From positions 62,001-126,000 of the forward strand of contig JBKECN010000035.1 of NCBI GenBank assembly GCA_047974565.1: 64,000 nt of DNA. The letters are read 5' to 3'. A model generated the notes under the pieces. It saw nothing but the letters and a program-made list of their open reading frames with translations. It searched no databases and had not been told where the DNA came from. Source of the stretch: JBDIAG01 sp047974565 (GTDB taxonomy: Bacteria; Actinomycetota; Actinomycetes; Actinomycetales; CAWJMD01). The translations under genes were made by a program, and so were the position numbers. Position 1 is the first letter of the stretch, and every line of letters begins with the position of its first letter. Below, piece after piece: positions 19,401 to 26,852 of this stretch.

Positions 19401-19797
19401 GTGCGAGCAGTTCGATCTCCTCGGGCACGATGACCCCGCCGCCACCGCCGTAGACCCGCACCCCGGGCCGATCGTCGGTGGCGCCGACACCTGCCTCGGC
19501 GAGGGCGGAGACCAGGTAGGAGAAGTACTCCACATGGCCACCCTGGTAGGACGAGATCGCCACTGCCTGAGCATCTTCGGTGATCGCAGCCTCGACGACC
19601 TCGGCCACCGACCGGTTGTGCCCGAGGTGGATCACCTCGGCTCCCTGGCTCTGCAGGATGCGGCGCATGATGGTGATCGCCGCGTCGTGGCCGTCGAACA
19701 GGCTCGCGGCCGTCACCACTCGCACCGGGTTTGCGGGCACGTGCAGTGCCGGCTTGGCCACGGCGGCGGACTGGGTGGAGGCAGGCGTGGTGGTCAT
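16477..19797 (-). CDS. icmF: Fused isobutyryl-CoA mutase IcmF
   Basis: IcmF is an adenosylcobalamin enzyme that interconverts isobutyryl-CoA and n-butyryl-CoA, carrying its own G-protein chaperone. The 1106-residue chain has a B12-binding domain (residues 25-160; SLFDGHDAAITIMRR with H37). A MeaB-like GTPase domain (about 205-480) carries P-loop GTGGSGKSS at 217-225 and NKFERRG. The large catalytic mutase domain (about 560-1090) includes YHVQTSGRSLHAQEMDFND and NSLHTNAYDEAITTP. Length and order match the IcmF family. It acts in valine and branched-chain acid metabolism. A 14-base palindrome lies 25 bases before the ATG, and a MarR gene is divergent. A related fused mutase such as pivalyl-CoA mutase cannot be excluded from sequence alone. 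Confidence 0.96.
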   Translation of the reverse strand: MTTTPASTQSAAVAKPALHVPANPVRVVTAASLFDGHDAAITIMRRILQSQGAEVIHLGHNRSVAEVVEAAITEDAQAVAISSYQGGHVEYFSYLVSALAEAGVGATDDRPGVRVYGGGGGVIVPEEIELLAQRGVRIFSPADGQRLGLAAMVNTILAECDHDLSLFPPDRYDDVLTGDRRALARALTVAEAGGLPEQVRESLRVSSEHVPVLGITGTGGSGKSSLTDELVRRFTMDTGGKVRLAVLAIDPTRRRGGGALLGDRIRMNSLTGHDSGVFFRSMATRGGADGLPAHLDDVLLLLRASGVDAVILETPGIGQGDAGVVPFSDVSLYLMTPEYGASSQLEKIDMLEFADAVAINKFERRGAADARRDVARQLVRNREAFGTSPDEMPVFGTSAATFNDDGVTALYQFLRDALGEHGMSVPDGQLGEVSGKVSSTINTVLPADRVRYLSEVATAVRGYHAHTREQAERLRRWEALSVAARELSTAQPEASTVVGSPAAALADLAQSAHAECDPQAVGLVESWPLTVQEYTGDELVVRVRDREIHTPLRRKTLSENTVPRVAVPRLHHADSIYTFQRAENLPGRFPFTAGVFPFKREGEDPARMFAGEGDPARTNRRFHYLSQGAPATRLSTAFDSVTLYGIDPALRPDIYGKVGTSGVSVATLDDMRDLYAGFDLTDPSTSVSMTINGPAPTILAFYLNAAIDAEVAKVAQASGRAADEVDEAERAQVAASTLAAVRGTVQADILKEDQGQNTCIFSTEFSLRMMGDIQEWFIANDVRNFYSVSISGYHIAEAGANPISQLAFTLANGFTYVESYLARGMRIDDFAPNLSFFFSNGMDAEYTVIGRVARRIWAIAMRDLYGASERSQKLKYHVQTSGRSLHAQEMDFNDIRTTLQALCALYDNANSLHTNAYDEAITTPTDHSVRRALAIQLIINREWGLSMNENPLQGSFVVEELTDLVEEAVLAELDRITERGGVLGAMETGYQRGKIQDESMVYEQRKHDGSLPLIGVNTFLDPDPAPAPEIELARGTEAEKRSQLARLEDFQSRNAESAPAALARLKAAATSGENVFAVLMDTARVCSLGQITEAFFEVGGQYRRAM

Positions 19798-19821
19798 CGT
19801 TGATCCCCTCAGACGCGATTA

Positions 19822-19835
19822 CTAGGACATCCTAG
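19822..19835. promoter_or_regulatory. 14-base palindrome before icmF
   Basis: CTAGGACATCCTAG is an inverted repeat (CTAGGA, two-base centre, TCCTAG) starting 25 bases upstream of the icmF ATG, in the icmF-marR divergent gap. It is a likely repressor site for icmF. The rest of the 354-base gap shows nothing recognisable. Confidence 0.55.
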
Positions 19836-20151
19836 CAATTGACCGGCCGTGCTGTCTCCCCGTCGTCGGGATGGTTGCGTGAATCCCGTCTCAGAACCCG
19901 TACCCGTCTCGAGGAGCCGTCCGTTCGCCCCAGTGGCGACCCCCAAGCTGCCGACCCGAAGGTTGTCGGCCCGACCCGCTCGCAGACTGCCCGCCGACGC
20001 CGGAGCCCGGGCGGGGCCGGCCACCACCGGTCACGACACCGCGAGTCCAGCCGGGCAGGCACCCCGGCGCACCACCCGGATCGACCCAGACCACGCACAC
20101 CCGGGCGCGCCCAGGTTGCTTCCACCCGCGGGCGTGGCATAAGAACACCGG

Positions 20152-20700
20152 GTGAGTGCGAAGCCGCGAGCAGCTTCCGGCGACCCCGGACGGGGGACGT
20201 CCGGGCCGTTGCCCTTCGACCCGATCGAGCGTGCCGCCCAGCTGTGGGGAGCCCGCGTCGGGGATGCGAGCGCGATGGAAATGGTCACCTCGGTGATGCG
20301 GGTGCACCAGTTGCTGCTCACCCAGCTGGACGCGCTGCTCAAGCCCTGGGGTCTGACCTTCTCCCGGTACGAGGTGCTGGTGCTGCTCGACTTCAGCCGT
20401 CACGGCGAGCTTGCCTTGTCCAAGATCGGGGAACGGCTGCAGGTACACCCGACGTCGGTGACCAATGCCATCGACCGGCTGGAGGCGGCCGGTCTGGTGG
20501 AGCGAGTGCCCGACGCCCGTGACCGACGACGCACCCTTGCCCGGCTCACCCCTCAGGGCCGCGCACGGATGGCGGAGGCGACCACCGCACTGCAGGACGT
20601 GCGCTTCTTCCTCCCCGACCTACCGACTGGGACGATGGCCGACCTCACCGCCGGACTACGCGAGATTCGTCGGGCCAGTGGAGACTTCGCCACCGAGTGA
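20152..20700 (+). CDS. MarR family transcriptional regulator
   Basis: The 182-residue protein has a winged-helix MarR core (about residues 45-150): LTFSRYEVLVLLDFSRHGELALSKIGERL, VHPTSVTNAIDRLEAAGLVERVPDARDRR and ARLTPQGRARM. It begins at GTG 20152 and has a 40-residue N-terminal extension. It is divergent from icmF, so it may regulate that gene in response to an acid or acyl-CoA; this is inference from position. It converges on rpiB with 144 bases between them. Confidence 0.92.
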   Translation: MSAKPRAASGDPGRGTSGPLPFDPIERAAQLWGARVGDASAMEMVTSVMRVHQLLLTQLDALLKPWGLTFSRYEVLVLLDFSRHGELALSKIGERLQVHPTSVTNAIDRLEAAGLVERVPDARDRRRTLARLTPQGRARMAEATTALQDVRFFLPDLPTGTMADLTAGLREIRRASGDFATE

Positions 20701-20844
20701 CCCGCTGCGAGACCAGGTGATCGCCGAGTCATCGACACCGGGGTGGTGACCACTGGGTTCACTGGGTGATCACGGGGAAACCGCGTCACCGAGCGTACGA
20801 CGGGACCGCTGGTACCCCCAGGGCCCACAGGCGTGCCTCGGATT

Positions 20845-21288
20845 TCAGCCTCGATAGTCGAGCATCTCCGCGATCCGGCGCCGATGACGAGCGTCCCCGG
20901 AGAAGGCAGTGCCCAGGAAGGTCAGCACGAACCGGGTCGCGTCCTCCAGGCTGTGCATCCGGCCCCCGACGGCGACCACCTGCGCGTCATTGTGCTCGCG
21001 CGCGAGCCGGGCGGTCTCCTCGCTCCACGCGAGGGCGCAGCGGATGCCGGGCACGAGGTTGGCCGCCATCTGCTCGCCATTGCCCGACCCGCCCAGGACG
21101 ACCCCGAGGGAGCCCTCGTCGTCGCGCACGGCCTCGGCGGCGGCGATACAGAACGAGGGATAGTCGTCGATGGAGTCGTACGTGTGGGCGCCGTGATCGA
21201 CGAGTTCGTAGCCGTGCTCGGGAAGGACGGCGCGAAGGTGCTCGCCGAGTTCGAAGCCAGCGTGATCGGTACCGAGGTGAACGCGCAT
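20845..21288 (-). CDS. rpiB: Ribose-5-phosphate isomerase B
   Basis: RpiB interconverts ribose-5-phosphate and ribulose-5-phosphate in the pentose phosphate pathway. The ATG at 21288 gives 147 residues (MRVHLGTDHAGFELGEHL). An upstream in-frame start would add 13 unrelated residues. The active-site loop is GGSGNGEQ (66-73), with glutamate rather than the cysteine of E. coli RpiB, as in mycobacterial enzymes. REHNDAQ (97-103) supplies the catalytic histidine and phosphate contacts. The product is also a PdxS substrate via ribose-5-phosphate, though the genes are 13 kb apart. Confidence 0.94.
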   Translation of the reverse strand: MRVHLGTDHAGFELGEHLRAVLPEHGYELVDHGAHTYDSIDDYPSFCIAAAEAVRDDEGSLGVVLGGSGNGEQMAANLVPGIRCALAWSEETARLAREHNDAQVVAVGGRMHSLEDATRFVLTFLGTAFSGDARHRRRIAEMLDYRG

Positions 21289-21422
21289 GGGTTCACCGTA
21301 GCGGCCGACGGTCGAGGGGCACGGCACGGGACCGGCCCGGTGACCTACCCGCGCGAGCTCACGTCGAGACCGCCAGACCGGGAGCGCCTGCCGTGGCGCC
21401 AGGCTTTGCGCCCTGGCGCGGG

Positions 21423-21953
21423 TCAGGCTGCCAGCAGCATCGCCAGGACGGCGGTGTCCGGGTCGGTCGCCGGGTCCACATCCACCCGGGTCCGCAACTG
21501 GGTCAGCGTCCCGTCGGCCTCAGCCTCCACCCACGCGGCACGGTGGTCCAGCCCCAGGTGCGGCAGCCCTGGCAGCAGGACGCACCCGGAGGCGGCCCCG
21601 GCCGCATCGGGCGTGGACGGGACGGACTCCTGGGGTGGATGCAACAAGATCACCGCCGACGGGATCGGCGCCGAGAGCGCCCCTGGGACCGGCGCGCCGT
21701 CCCCGACCACCGGCCCGGCGCACAGCACCAGGCCCACCGGGTCTGGGATGGCACCCGAATCGGGGACGTCCTCGCTGGTGCGGAACACGGTGGTGCTGGT
21801 GAGCACCCCCGGCACGGCGGCCAGACGCACGGCAAGGGTGAGGAACTGGACCCATTCACGGGTGGTATCCGGCCAGCGTCCCGCCACGACGAACCCGGCC
21901 AAGCTCTGCCCCCGGCGGGAGAACGGCGCGATCTCGACTTTCGGCTGTGACAT
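21423..21953 (-). CDS. Hypothetical protein
   Basis: I do not recognise the family. The ATG at 21953 has GTGGAGG five bases upstream, better than an in-frame ATG four codons earlier. The 176-residue product (MSQPKVEIAPFSRRGQSLAGFVVAG) has no signal peptide or clear membrane segment and looks like a soluble alpha/beta protein rich in Val, Pro and Ala. It is on the same strand as rpiB, 134 bases upstream of it. A strong 23-base inverted repeat lies 42 bases before the start. Confidence 0.65.
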   Translation of the reverse strand: MSQPKVEIAPFSRRGQSLAGFVVAGRWPDTTREWVQFLTLAVRLAAVPGVLTSTTVFRTSEDVPDSGAIPDPVGLVLCAGPVVGDGAPVPGALSAPIPSAVILLHPPQESVPSTPDAAGAASGCVLLPGLPHLGLDHRAAWVEAEADGTLTQLRTRVDVDPATDPDTAVLAMLLAA

Positions 21954-21994
21954 GGCGACCTCCACGTGAACGGCCGGGCTCGCCCCGGCGGGAC

Positions 21995-22017
21995 CACACT
22001 GAGATCACCTCAGTGTG
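21995..22017. promoter_or_regulatory. Perfect 9-base inverted repeat
   Basis: CACACTGAG (21995-22003) and CTCAGTGTG (22009-22017) flank a five-base centre. It lies 42 bases before the start of the 21953 gene. It may be an operator for that gene, or a hairpin terminator for the gene ending at 22281; there is no T-run. Confidence 0.55.
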
Positions 22018-22122
22018 ACTGGAGTTGGCCTTGCGCGCGCGCCAGTGAGTCGACCGTCACAGGATCGAAATGAAGCCGTCGAGCAACCGCGGTAGCCCTG
22101 GATGGCTCCGAGTGGCTCGGGT

Positions 22123-22275
22123 GTGTCTCGTAATGCAAGCCCGTCGCGAGCAGTCTCTGGCGGAGTGTGCGGCAAGGCGGACGAGCGAGGGCGTGGCAGA
22201 GCCACGTCGAGTCGAGGACAACGCCGCCGGACGCCCGTCAGGGTCCTGCGCAGCGGGGCGGGGATTACGAGACAC
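22123..22275. repeat. Widely spaced 12-base inverted repeat
   Basis: GTGTCTCGTAAT (22123-22134) is perfectly complementary to ATTACGAGACAC (22264-22275), 129 bases apart, within a gene-free stretch (21966-22280). It ends six bases from the stop of the next gene. It could bound a structured RNA or a degenerate mobile element; nothing inside is recognised. Confidence 0.5.
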
Positions 22276-22280
22276 GCCCC

Positions 22281-22769
22281 CTAGGTCAGAGGCAGCCTGC
22301 GCACCACCGCGGCACCGCCGGCCTTGGCGTAGGAGAGCATCTCGCTGAGCATTACATCGGCCTCGGACTCGTCGGCCATCCGCGCCACCACGAGGCCGAA
22401 GCCGCGCGGCAGATACTCCAGGACGCCGGCGGAGGCGAGCACGATGAGATCGTCGTCGGCCGGGCTGAGGTTGTCACACAGGCCGGGCAGTTCGGGTACC
22501 AGTTCGGCCTGGCCGCCATGCACATACAGGGCTTGGGGCGCTTGCTGACACTGCACCCGGGCAGTCCCGTCGGGCAGCAACTCGACCATGGTGCCCCGAG
22601 AGGCGCTCTCGCTGTCGGAGACGAAAACCACCAGCCCGTCGTCTACCACGCTGACCCCGGCACAGGCCCCGGCAGTGTGCCGGGTCGCCACCAACCAAGG
22701 ATGAGAGGTTTCGTCGCGCTGACTGCGCGGCTCGGTATGCGACACGTTCGAGTCGATCACCGTGGCCAT
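22281..22769 (-). CDS. Hypothetical protein
   Basis: No family is recognised with confidence. The chosen ATG at 22769 (MATVIDSNVSHTEPRSQRDE) has GGTGGAG just upstream; ATGs at 22781 and 22841 are alternatives. The 162-residue product has VSVVDDGLVVFVSDSESASRG and PADDDLIVLASAGVLEYLPRG. The latter faintly resembles the DD(L/I)(V/I)L-T-GVxE segment of PP2C/SpoIIE phosphatases, but the protein is too short for a full domain. It may be a degenerate or partial phosphatase-like fold. Treat that as a hint only. Confidence 0.6.
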   Translation of the reverse strand: MATVIDSNVSHTEPRSQRDETSHPWLVATRHTAGACAGVSVVDDGLVVFVSDSESASRGTMVELLPDGTARVQCQQAPQALYVHGGQAELVPELPGLCDNLSPADDDLIVLASAGVLEYLPRGFGLVVARMADESEADVMLSEMLSYAKAGGAAVVRRLPLT

Positions 22770-23003
22770 CAACTCCACCATCCCCCGAGCAACGGCTGGT
22801 CCGCTGCATCGACTGAGCGAGTGCCCCACTGCACCCGCCACGGGCTACGAGAATAGAACATCGGGCTCACCTTGTCGCCCGAACCCCCCACTCGAGGCCG
22901 GCCACGAGGGTTCACTGAGCACGCGCCGATGCGCTGACCCGATCGAGGGGCCGCCAGCCGGTTGTGCGTGTAGGCCCCCGGGTCCGCACTGTGACCTGGC
23001 ACG

Positions 23004-23720
23004 ATGGCAGTCGTGAGCGTTCGACTGCTGGTCGTTGAAGACGACGACGGAATCCGGGCTGCCCTGCGCCTGGCCCTGGCCGATGAGGGGTACGAGGTGC
23101 TGGAAGCACCCAGTGCCGAGGAGGGGCTGGAGGTGCTGCAGACCCAGACCGCCGACGCGATGCTCGTCGACCTGATGCTTGGCGGCATGGACGGGTACAC
23201 GTTCATCCGACGGGTGCGCGCCAACCACGACTCCCCCATCATCGTGCTCAGTGCCCGGGCCGACACCCCCGACATCGTCGACGCCCTGGAGGCCGGGGCC
23301 GACGACTACGTCACCAAGCCGTTCGATCTGTCGGTGCTGCGGGCCCGGATCAAGGTGCTGCTGCGCCGGGCCCCGCAATCGACGATCGTCCGGCTGGACC
23401 GGCGTCCCGGACGGCTCGTGCTCGACTCGAGCCGTGAACTGGTGCTCAACATCGATGCCGGCACGCTCACCACCAACACCGGCCCGCTGCACCCGACCGC
23501 CACCGAGATGCGCCTGCTCGTCGAACTGGCCTCTCCCCCGGGAACCGTGCACTCCCGCCAGGAGTTGCTGGAGAAGGTATGGGATCGCGGCTACTTCGGA
23601 GACGAGCGGATCGTCGACGTGCACGTGCGTCGGCTCCGCACGAAGATCGAGGTGGATCCGGCCAACCCCCAGCTCGTGGCGACCGTGCGCGGCATGGGGT
23701 ACCGCCTGGACGTGCAGTGA
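23004..23720 (+). CDS. OmpR-family response regulator
   Basis: The 238-residue protein has a receiver domain (residues 6-120) with acidic pocket E12-D14, phosphoacceptor D56 in MLVDLMLGGMDG, and K105 in DDYVTKPFD. An OmpR-type winged-helix domain (about 145-238) follows: SRQELLEKVWDRGYFGDERIVDVHVRRLRTKI. The overall pattern resembles CseB/MtrA-like actinobacterial regulators. The histidine kinase gene starts seven bases after the stop, so the two form a two-component system. ATG 23004 is chosen; GTG 23013 is a possible alternative start. Confidence 0.94.
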   Translation: MAVVSVRLLVVEDDDGIRAALRLALADEGYEVLEAPSAEEGLEVLQTQTADAMLVDLMLGGMDGYTFIRRVRANHDSPIIVLSARADTPDIVDALEAGADDYVTKPFDLSVLRARIKVLLRRAPQSTIVRLDRRPGRLVLDSSRELVLNIDAGTLTTNTGPLHPTATEMRLLVELASPPGTVHSRQELLEKVWDRGYFGDERIVDVHVRRLRTKIEVDPANPQLVATVRGMGYRLDVQ

Positions 23721-23727
23721 TCCGACC

Positions 23728-25227
23728 GTGAGCCGCAATCCGCTGATCGCCTGGCAAGCATCCTGGCGAAGGCTGGGCCTGCGTCGGCGGGTGACCTTGG
23801 GATTCGCCGCGGGGAGCCTCGTCCTGGCCTCTTTGCTGTCCGGCGGGACGTATCTGTTGGCTCGCGGGTACATCATCGACCAGCGGGTCCGTTCGGTCTC
23901 CCAGCAGGCCTACGCCAACGCGGCCATCATCCGCGGAGGTCTGTTGACCTCCGGTCTTGAGGTCTCCGATGTGCTCGCCGCCGCCTCTCCACCCAGCGGC
24001 ACCGTCCAACTCGTGGAACGGCGCGGCACCTGGTATTCCTCGTCACTGTCGAGCTCGGCCTCTTTGGTGCCGGAACCGCTCACCGAGATCACCGCCCGGG
24101 GCGAGGTCGCGGTGCAGTGGTTGGAGTCGAACAACGAGGCGGCGATCGCCGTCGGCATCCCGTTGCCGGCCGCGAATGCCACCTACTACCAGGTGACCAG
24201 CGCCGCCGAACTCGACCGCACCCTCGGCATCCTCGCTCGGGTGCTGCTCATCTGCACGGTGCTGACCGCGATGCTGGGCGCGCTGTGGGGCCGCTGGGCC
24301 GCCACCCGGCTGCTCGTCCCACTCAACGACGTGGCCCAGGCCGCCGCCCGGATCTCCGCCGGTGAGCTGAACACCCGGCTGCGTCCCGCCACCGATGTCG
24401 ATCTGGCCACCATCGCCACGTCCATCAATGCCATGGTGGACGCGCTGGCCGAACGGATCGAGCGGGAGGCACGATTCACCGCGGACGTCGCGCATGAACT
24501 GCGCTCGCCACTGACCACACTCACCACGTCGGTCCAGTTGATGGAATCGCGCCGGGACGAGTTGCCGCCCACCGCGCAAAGCGCGCTGGACCTGATGTCG
24601 GGCGAGCTCACCCGGTTCCGCAACATGCTCGAAGACCTGCTCGAACTGGGTCGCCTGGACGCCGGCGAGGTGGGCACCCGAACCGTCACCGACCTGGGCG
24701 CGCTGGTGCTGGAATCACTGTCGCTGAGCGGGCATGACCCGTCGGTGCTGGAGGTTCAGGGTGGCCCCTGGTGGGCGGAGGTGGACCGGCGAGCGATGGC
24801 CCGGGCACTGGTGAACCTGCAACGCAACGCCGACGTGCACGGTGACGGGCTCCGCCTGGTCCAGGTCAGCGGCGACGGCGAGCACGTGCAGATCTGTGTG
24901 CACGACAGCGGCCCCGGCGTGCCCGAAGCCGATCGTGGCCGGATCTTCGACAGGTTCGGGCGGGGAGGTTCGCGCGGGTCACGGCCCGGGGTCGGGCTCG
25001 GACTCAGCCTGGTGGCCGAGACGGTGAGAGCCCATGGCGGGACCGTCACCCAGAGCCAGTCCTTCCTCGGTGGCGCGCTCTTCTGCATCACCCTGGACCG
25101 CGCCGAGGCGCCGATGGACCCCGAGCAGGATGACCTCGATCCCGCCGCCCCGGTCGGCGCGCTGGCCGGCCCACACGGCGAGCCCAGCAACCCAGCCCAC
25201 TCGGGGCCGGGCAAGGAGGGGTACTGA
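23728..25227 (+). CDS. Sensor histidine kinase
   Basis: The GTG at 23728 gives 499 residues. The same frame is open much further upstream, but that part lies inside the regulator gene. Membrane segments are at about residues 22-46 and 167-189, enclosing a ~120-residue extracytoplasmic sensor. A HAMP segment (190-245) follows, then HisKA with H256 in FTADVAHELRSPLTTL. The HATPase domain has LVNLQRNADVHGDG, DSGPGVPEADRGRIFDRF and GVGLGLSLVAETVRAHGG. The C-terminal 40 residues are acidic and Pro-rich. Its stop overlaps the ATG of the lipoprotein gene (TGATG). Confidence 0.94.
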   Translation: MSRNPLIAWQASWRRLGLRRRVTLGFAAGSLVLASLLSGGTYLLARGYIIDQRVRSVSQQAYANAAIIRGGLLTSGLEVSDVLAAASPPSGTVQLVERRGTWYSSSLSSSASLVPEPLTEITARGEVAVQWLESNNEAAIAVGIPLPAANATYYQVTSAAELDRTLGILARVLLICTVLTAMLGALWGRWAATRLLVPLNDVAQAAARISAGELNTRLRPATDVDLATIATSINAMVDALAERIEREARFTADVAHELRSPLTTLTTSVQLMESRRDELPPTAQSALDLMSGELTRFRNMLEDLLELGRLDAGEVGTRTVTDLGALVLESLSLSGHDPSVLEVQGGPWWAEVDRRAMARALVNLQRNADVHGDGLRLVQVSGDGEHVQICVHDSGPGVPEADRGRIFDRFGRGGSRGSRPGVGLGLSLVAETVRAHGGTVTQSQSFLGGALFCITLDRAEAPMDPEQDDLDPAAPVGALAGPHGEPSNPAHSGPGKEGY

Positions 25228-25820
25228 TGCGCGCGCGAGGACTCGGGTCGGCACTGATGGCAGCCGGCCTGACCGTCCTTCTCGTCGGCTGCGGAAGCCC
25301 TCGACCCGGCACCACGACGTATCTCAACAGCGAGGACGTCCCCTACGACCTGCTGGCGACAGCGCGTCCGACCACGGAGCCGACCGCTGAGCAGGCACCG
25401 CAACGAGTGTGGTTCGTGCAGCAGAATCGCCTGGCGCCGGTGGCACCGAGCACTGAACCCAGCGGCAGCGGCACGCAGCAGGCCAACGAGTTGCTGGCCG
25501 ACCTGCTGGACGGCCCGTCCGAGAACCAGTACAACCAGGGCTACTCATCCTCCCTGACCGGGGTCACCGCGCAGGTGCGCTCGGTGAACTCGGGGGTGGC
25601 CCGGGTGGAGGTGCACGAACGACGCGACGGCGGCAACCCGGCCAACAACAGCGCCCCGTTGGCCACCGGGCAGATCGTGCTCACCGTGGTCAGCGTGGCC
25701 GGTATCGAGTCGGTCACCTTCGACGATGGCGACATGCCGGTGGAGGTGCCACTTCCCGGTGGAGCACTCACCGGTCGCGCGGTGGGCGAGAGCGACTACC
25801 GCTCGCTCATTGCCGAGTGA
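25227..25820 (+). CDS. GerMN-domain lipoprotein
   Basis: The 197-residue protein has a lipoprotein signal peptide ending LLVGC with the lipidated cysteine at 22. A GerMN-like domain (about 55-190; QANELLADLLDGPSENQYNQGYSSSLTGVTAQVRSVNSG) follows. GerMN proteins associate with envelope regulators such as LpqB next to MtrAB, and lipoproteins accompany CseBC. Translational coupling to the kinase gene suggests that it tunes sensing at the outer face of the membrane. That role is inference. Confidence 0.88.
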   Translation: MRARGLGSALMAAGLTVLLVGCGSPRPGTTTYLNSEDVPYDLLATARPTTEPTAEQAPQRVWFVQQNRLAPVAPSTEPSGSGTQQANELLADLLDGPSENQYNQGYSSSLTGVTAQVRSVNSGVARVEVHERRDGGNPANNSAPLATGQIVLTVVSVAGIESVTFDDGDMPVEVPLPGGALTGRAVGESDYRSLIAE

Positions 25821-25943
25821 GATGGTCTGATCCATCCGTTGGCGCAGGGTCGTGGACTGGGCCGAAGGCGCTACACCCGATAGGCGAACAGCGGTGGGCG
25901 CAGTCCGAACTGGTCGCGTCCGCGGAAGCTCGCCCACGTCGAA

Positions 25944-25974
25944 AGCGTTGACCAGGCGTGCGAGCGTTGACAGG
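25944..25974 (+). promoter_or_regulatory. Direct repeat with -35-like TTGACA upstream of the Panacea gene
   Basis: AGCGTTGACCAGG (25944-25956) and AGCGTTGACAGG (25963-25974) are direct repeats 19 bases apart. The second contains a perfect -35 TTGACA (25967-25972). No good -10 follows at standard spacing. It could be an autoregulatory site of the toxin-antitoxin operon. Confidence 0.35.
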
Positions 25975-26025
25975 AGTCTTGTCGGATGCCGCTGTTACCG
26001 TGGACTGATCAGGAGGTGAGGGGGC

Positions 26026-26475
26026 ATGGCCGCACACAGCGCTCGGGAGATCGCCAATTGGCTGCTCGTTTGGGCAGAGCAGAACGAGGCGACGATGAGC
26101 AACTTGAAGTTGCAGAAGTTGCTGTACTACGCCCAGGGCCACTACCTCGGCGCACACGGGGAGCCTCTGTTCGATGAGCCGATCGAGGCATGGGCTCACG
26201 GGCCTGTCGTGCGCACGGTTTACCACGACCTGAAGCGCTACGGGAACGGTGCCATCGACGTTGACGCTGAGGTTGGCGACAGCTTCGACTGGGACGACTA
26301 CCGGGATGTCGAGCAGCACCTGATGCGAGTCTGGAACACCTACGGTCAGTTCGAGGCGTGGGCGCTGCGCAACCGGACACACCGCGAGGAACCGTGGAAG
26401 TCGACGTTCGAGCACGACACGAAGTTCTTGGTGATTCCTCTCGACTCGATGCGCGACTTTTTCGCCGCTGCCTGA
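26026..26475 (+). CDS. Panacea-domain (DUF4065/SocA-like) antitoxin
   Basis: The 149-residue protein has the conserved DUF4065 N-terminus: AREIANWLLVWAEQ, then SNLKLQKLLYYAQGHYLGAHGEPLFDEPIEAWAHGPVV. Panacea domains act as versatile antitoxins that neutralise unrelated toxins encoded beside them. The ATG has AGGAGG nine bases upstream. Its stop overlaps the ATG of the following gene (TGATG), the usual antitoxin-toxin coupling. Its location next to a tRNA and a RecB-like nuclease gene marks an accessory patch. Confidence 0.9.
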   Translation: MAAHSAREIANWLLVWAEQNEATMSNLKLQKLLYYAQGHYLGAHGEPLFDEPIEAWAHGPVVRTVYHDLKRYGNGAIDVDAEVGDSFDWDDYRDVEQHLMRVWNTYGQFEAWALRNRTHREEPWKSTFEHDTKFLVIPLDSMRDFFAAA

Positions 26476-26852
26476 TGGCCAAGCGGCGAGGCCAGCCTCC
26501 CAAAGCCACGGACCAGAAGGTCACGGCCCGGCCGCTGCCCGTGGATGGAGGGCACCTGTTGCTCTCGTTCCGGCACCTCCGGCCAGGTTTCGGGGTTGAG
26601 GAGATGAGCGAGCGGCAGCGCTCGGAGTTTCTTGTCAAGTGGACCAAGCGCTGCACCTTCACATGGGCGGACCTCGCTAGACATCGCAAGCATGCCCTTG
26701 GTTTCGAGATGCTCCCTCGCAGGAAGTTCAAACCCAACCTGCCCGAGTCGCTTCAGGAGGATGAGTACATGGTCTTCCGGCACGAGGGAAATCTCCCGTT
26801 CGCCGGGTTCAAGGTCGGCGACACTTTCTACGTGCTCTGGATCGAGACCCGG
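26475..26852 (+). pseudogene. Toxin partner of the Panacea antitoxin, 3' end lost
   Basis: Translation from ATG 26475 gives a 125-residue, toxin-sized globular segment: MAKRRGQPPKATDQKV at the start and LPFAGFKVGDTFYVLWIE at the end. It looks like the partner encoded with DUF4065 antitoxins. The frame has no stop where such a protein should end. At about 26850 it runs into the tail of the opposing nuclease gene and stays open to 27689, adding ~280 residues that are merely the antisense of that gene. I infer that the natural 3' end was deleted or replaced. It could still be expressed as a long read-through protein. The toxic activity is not recognisable. Confidence 0.5.
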
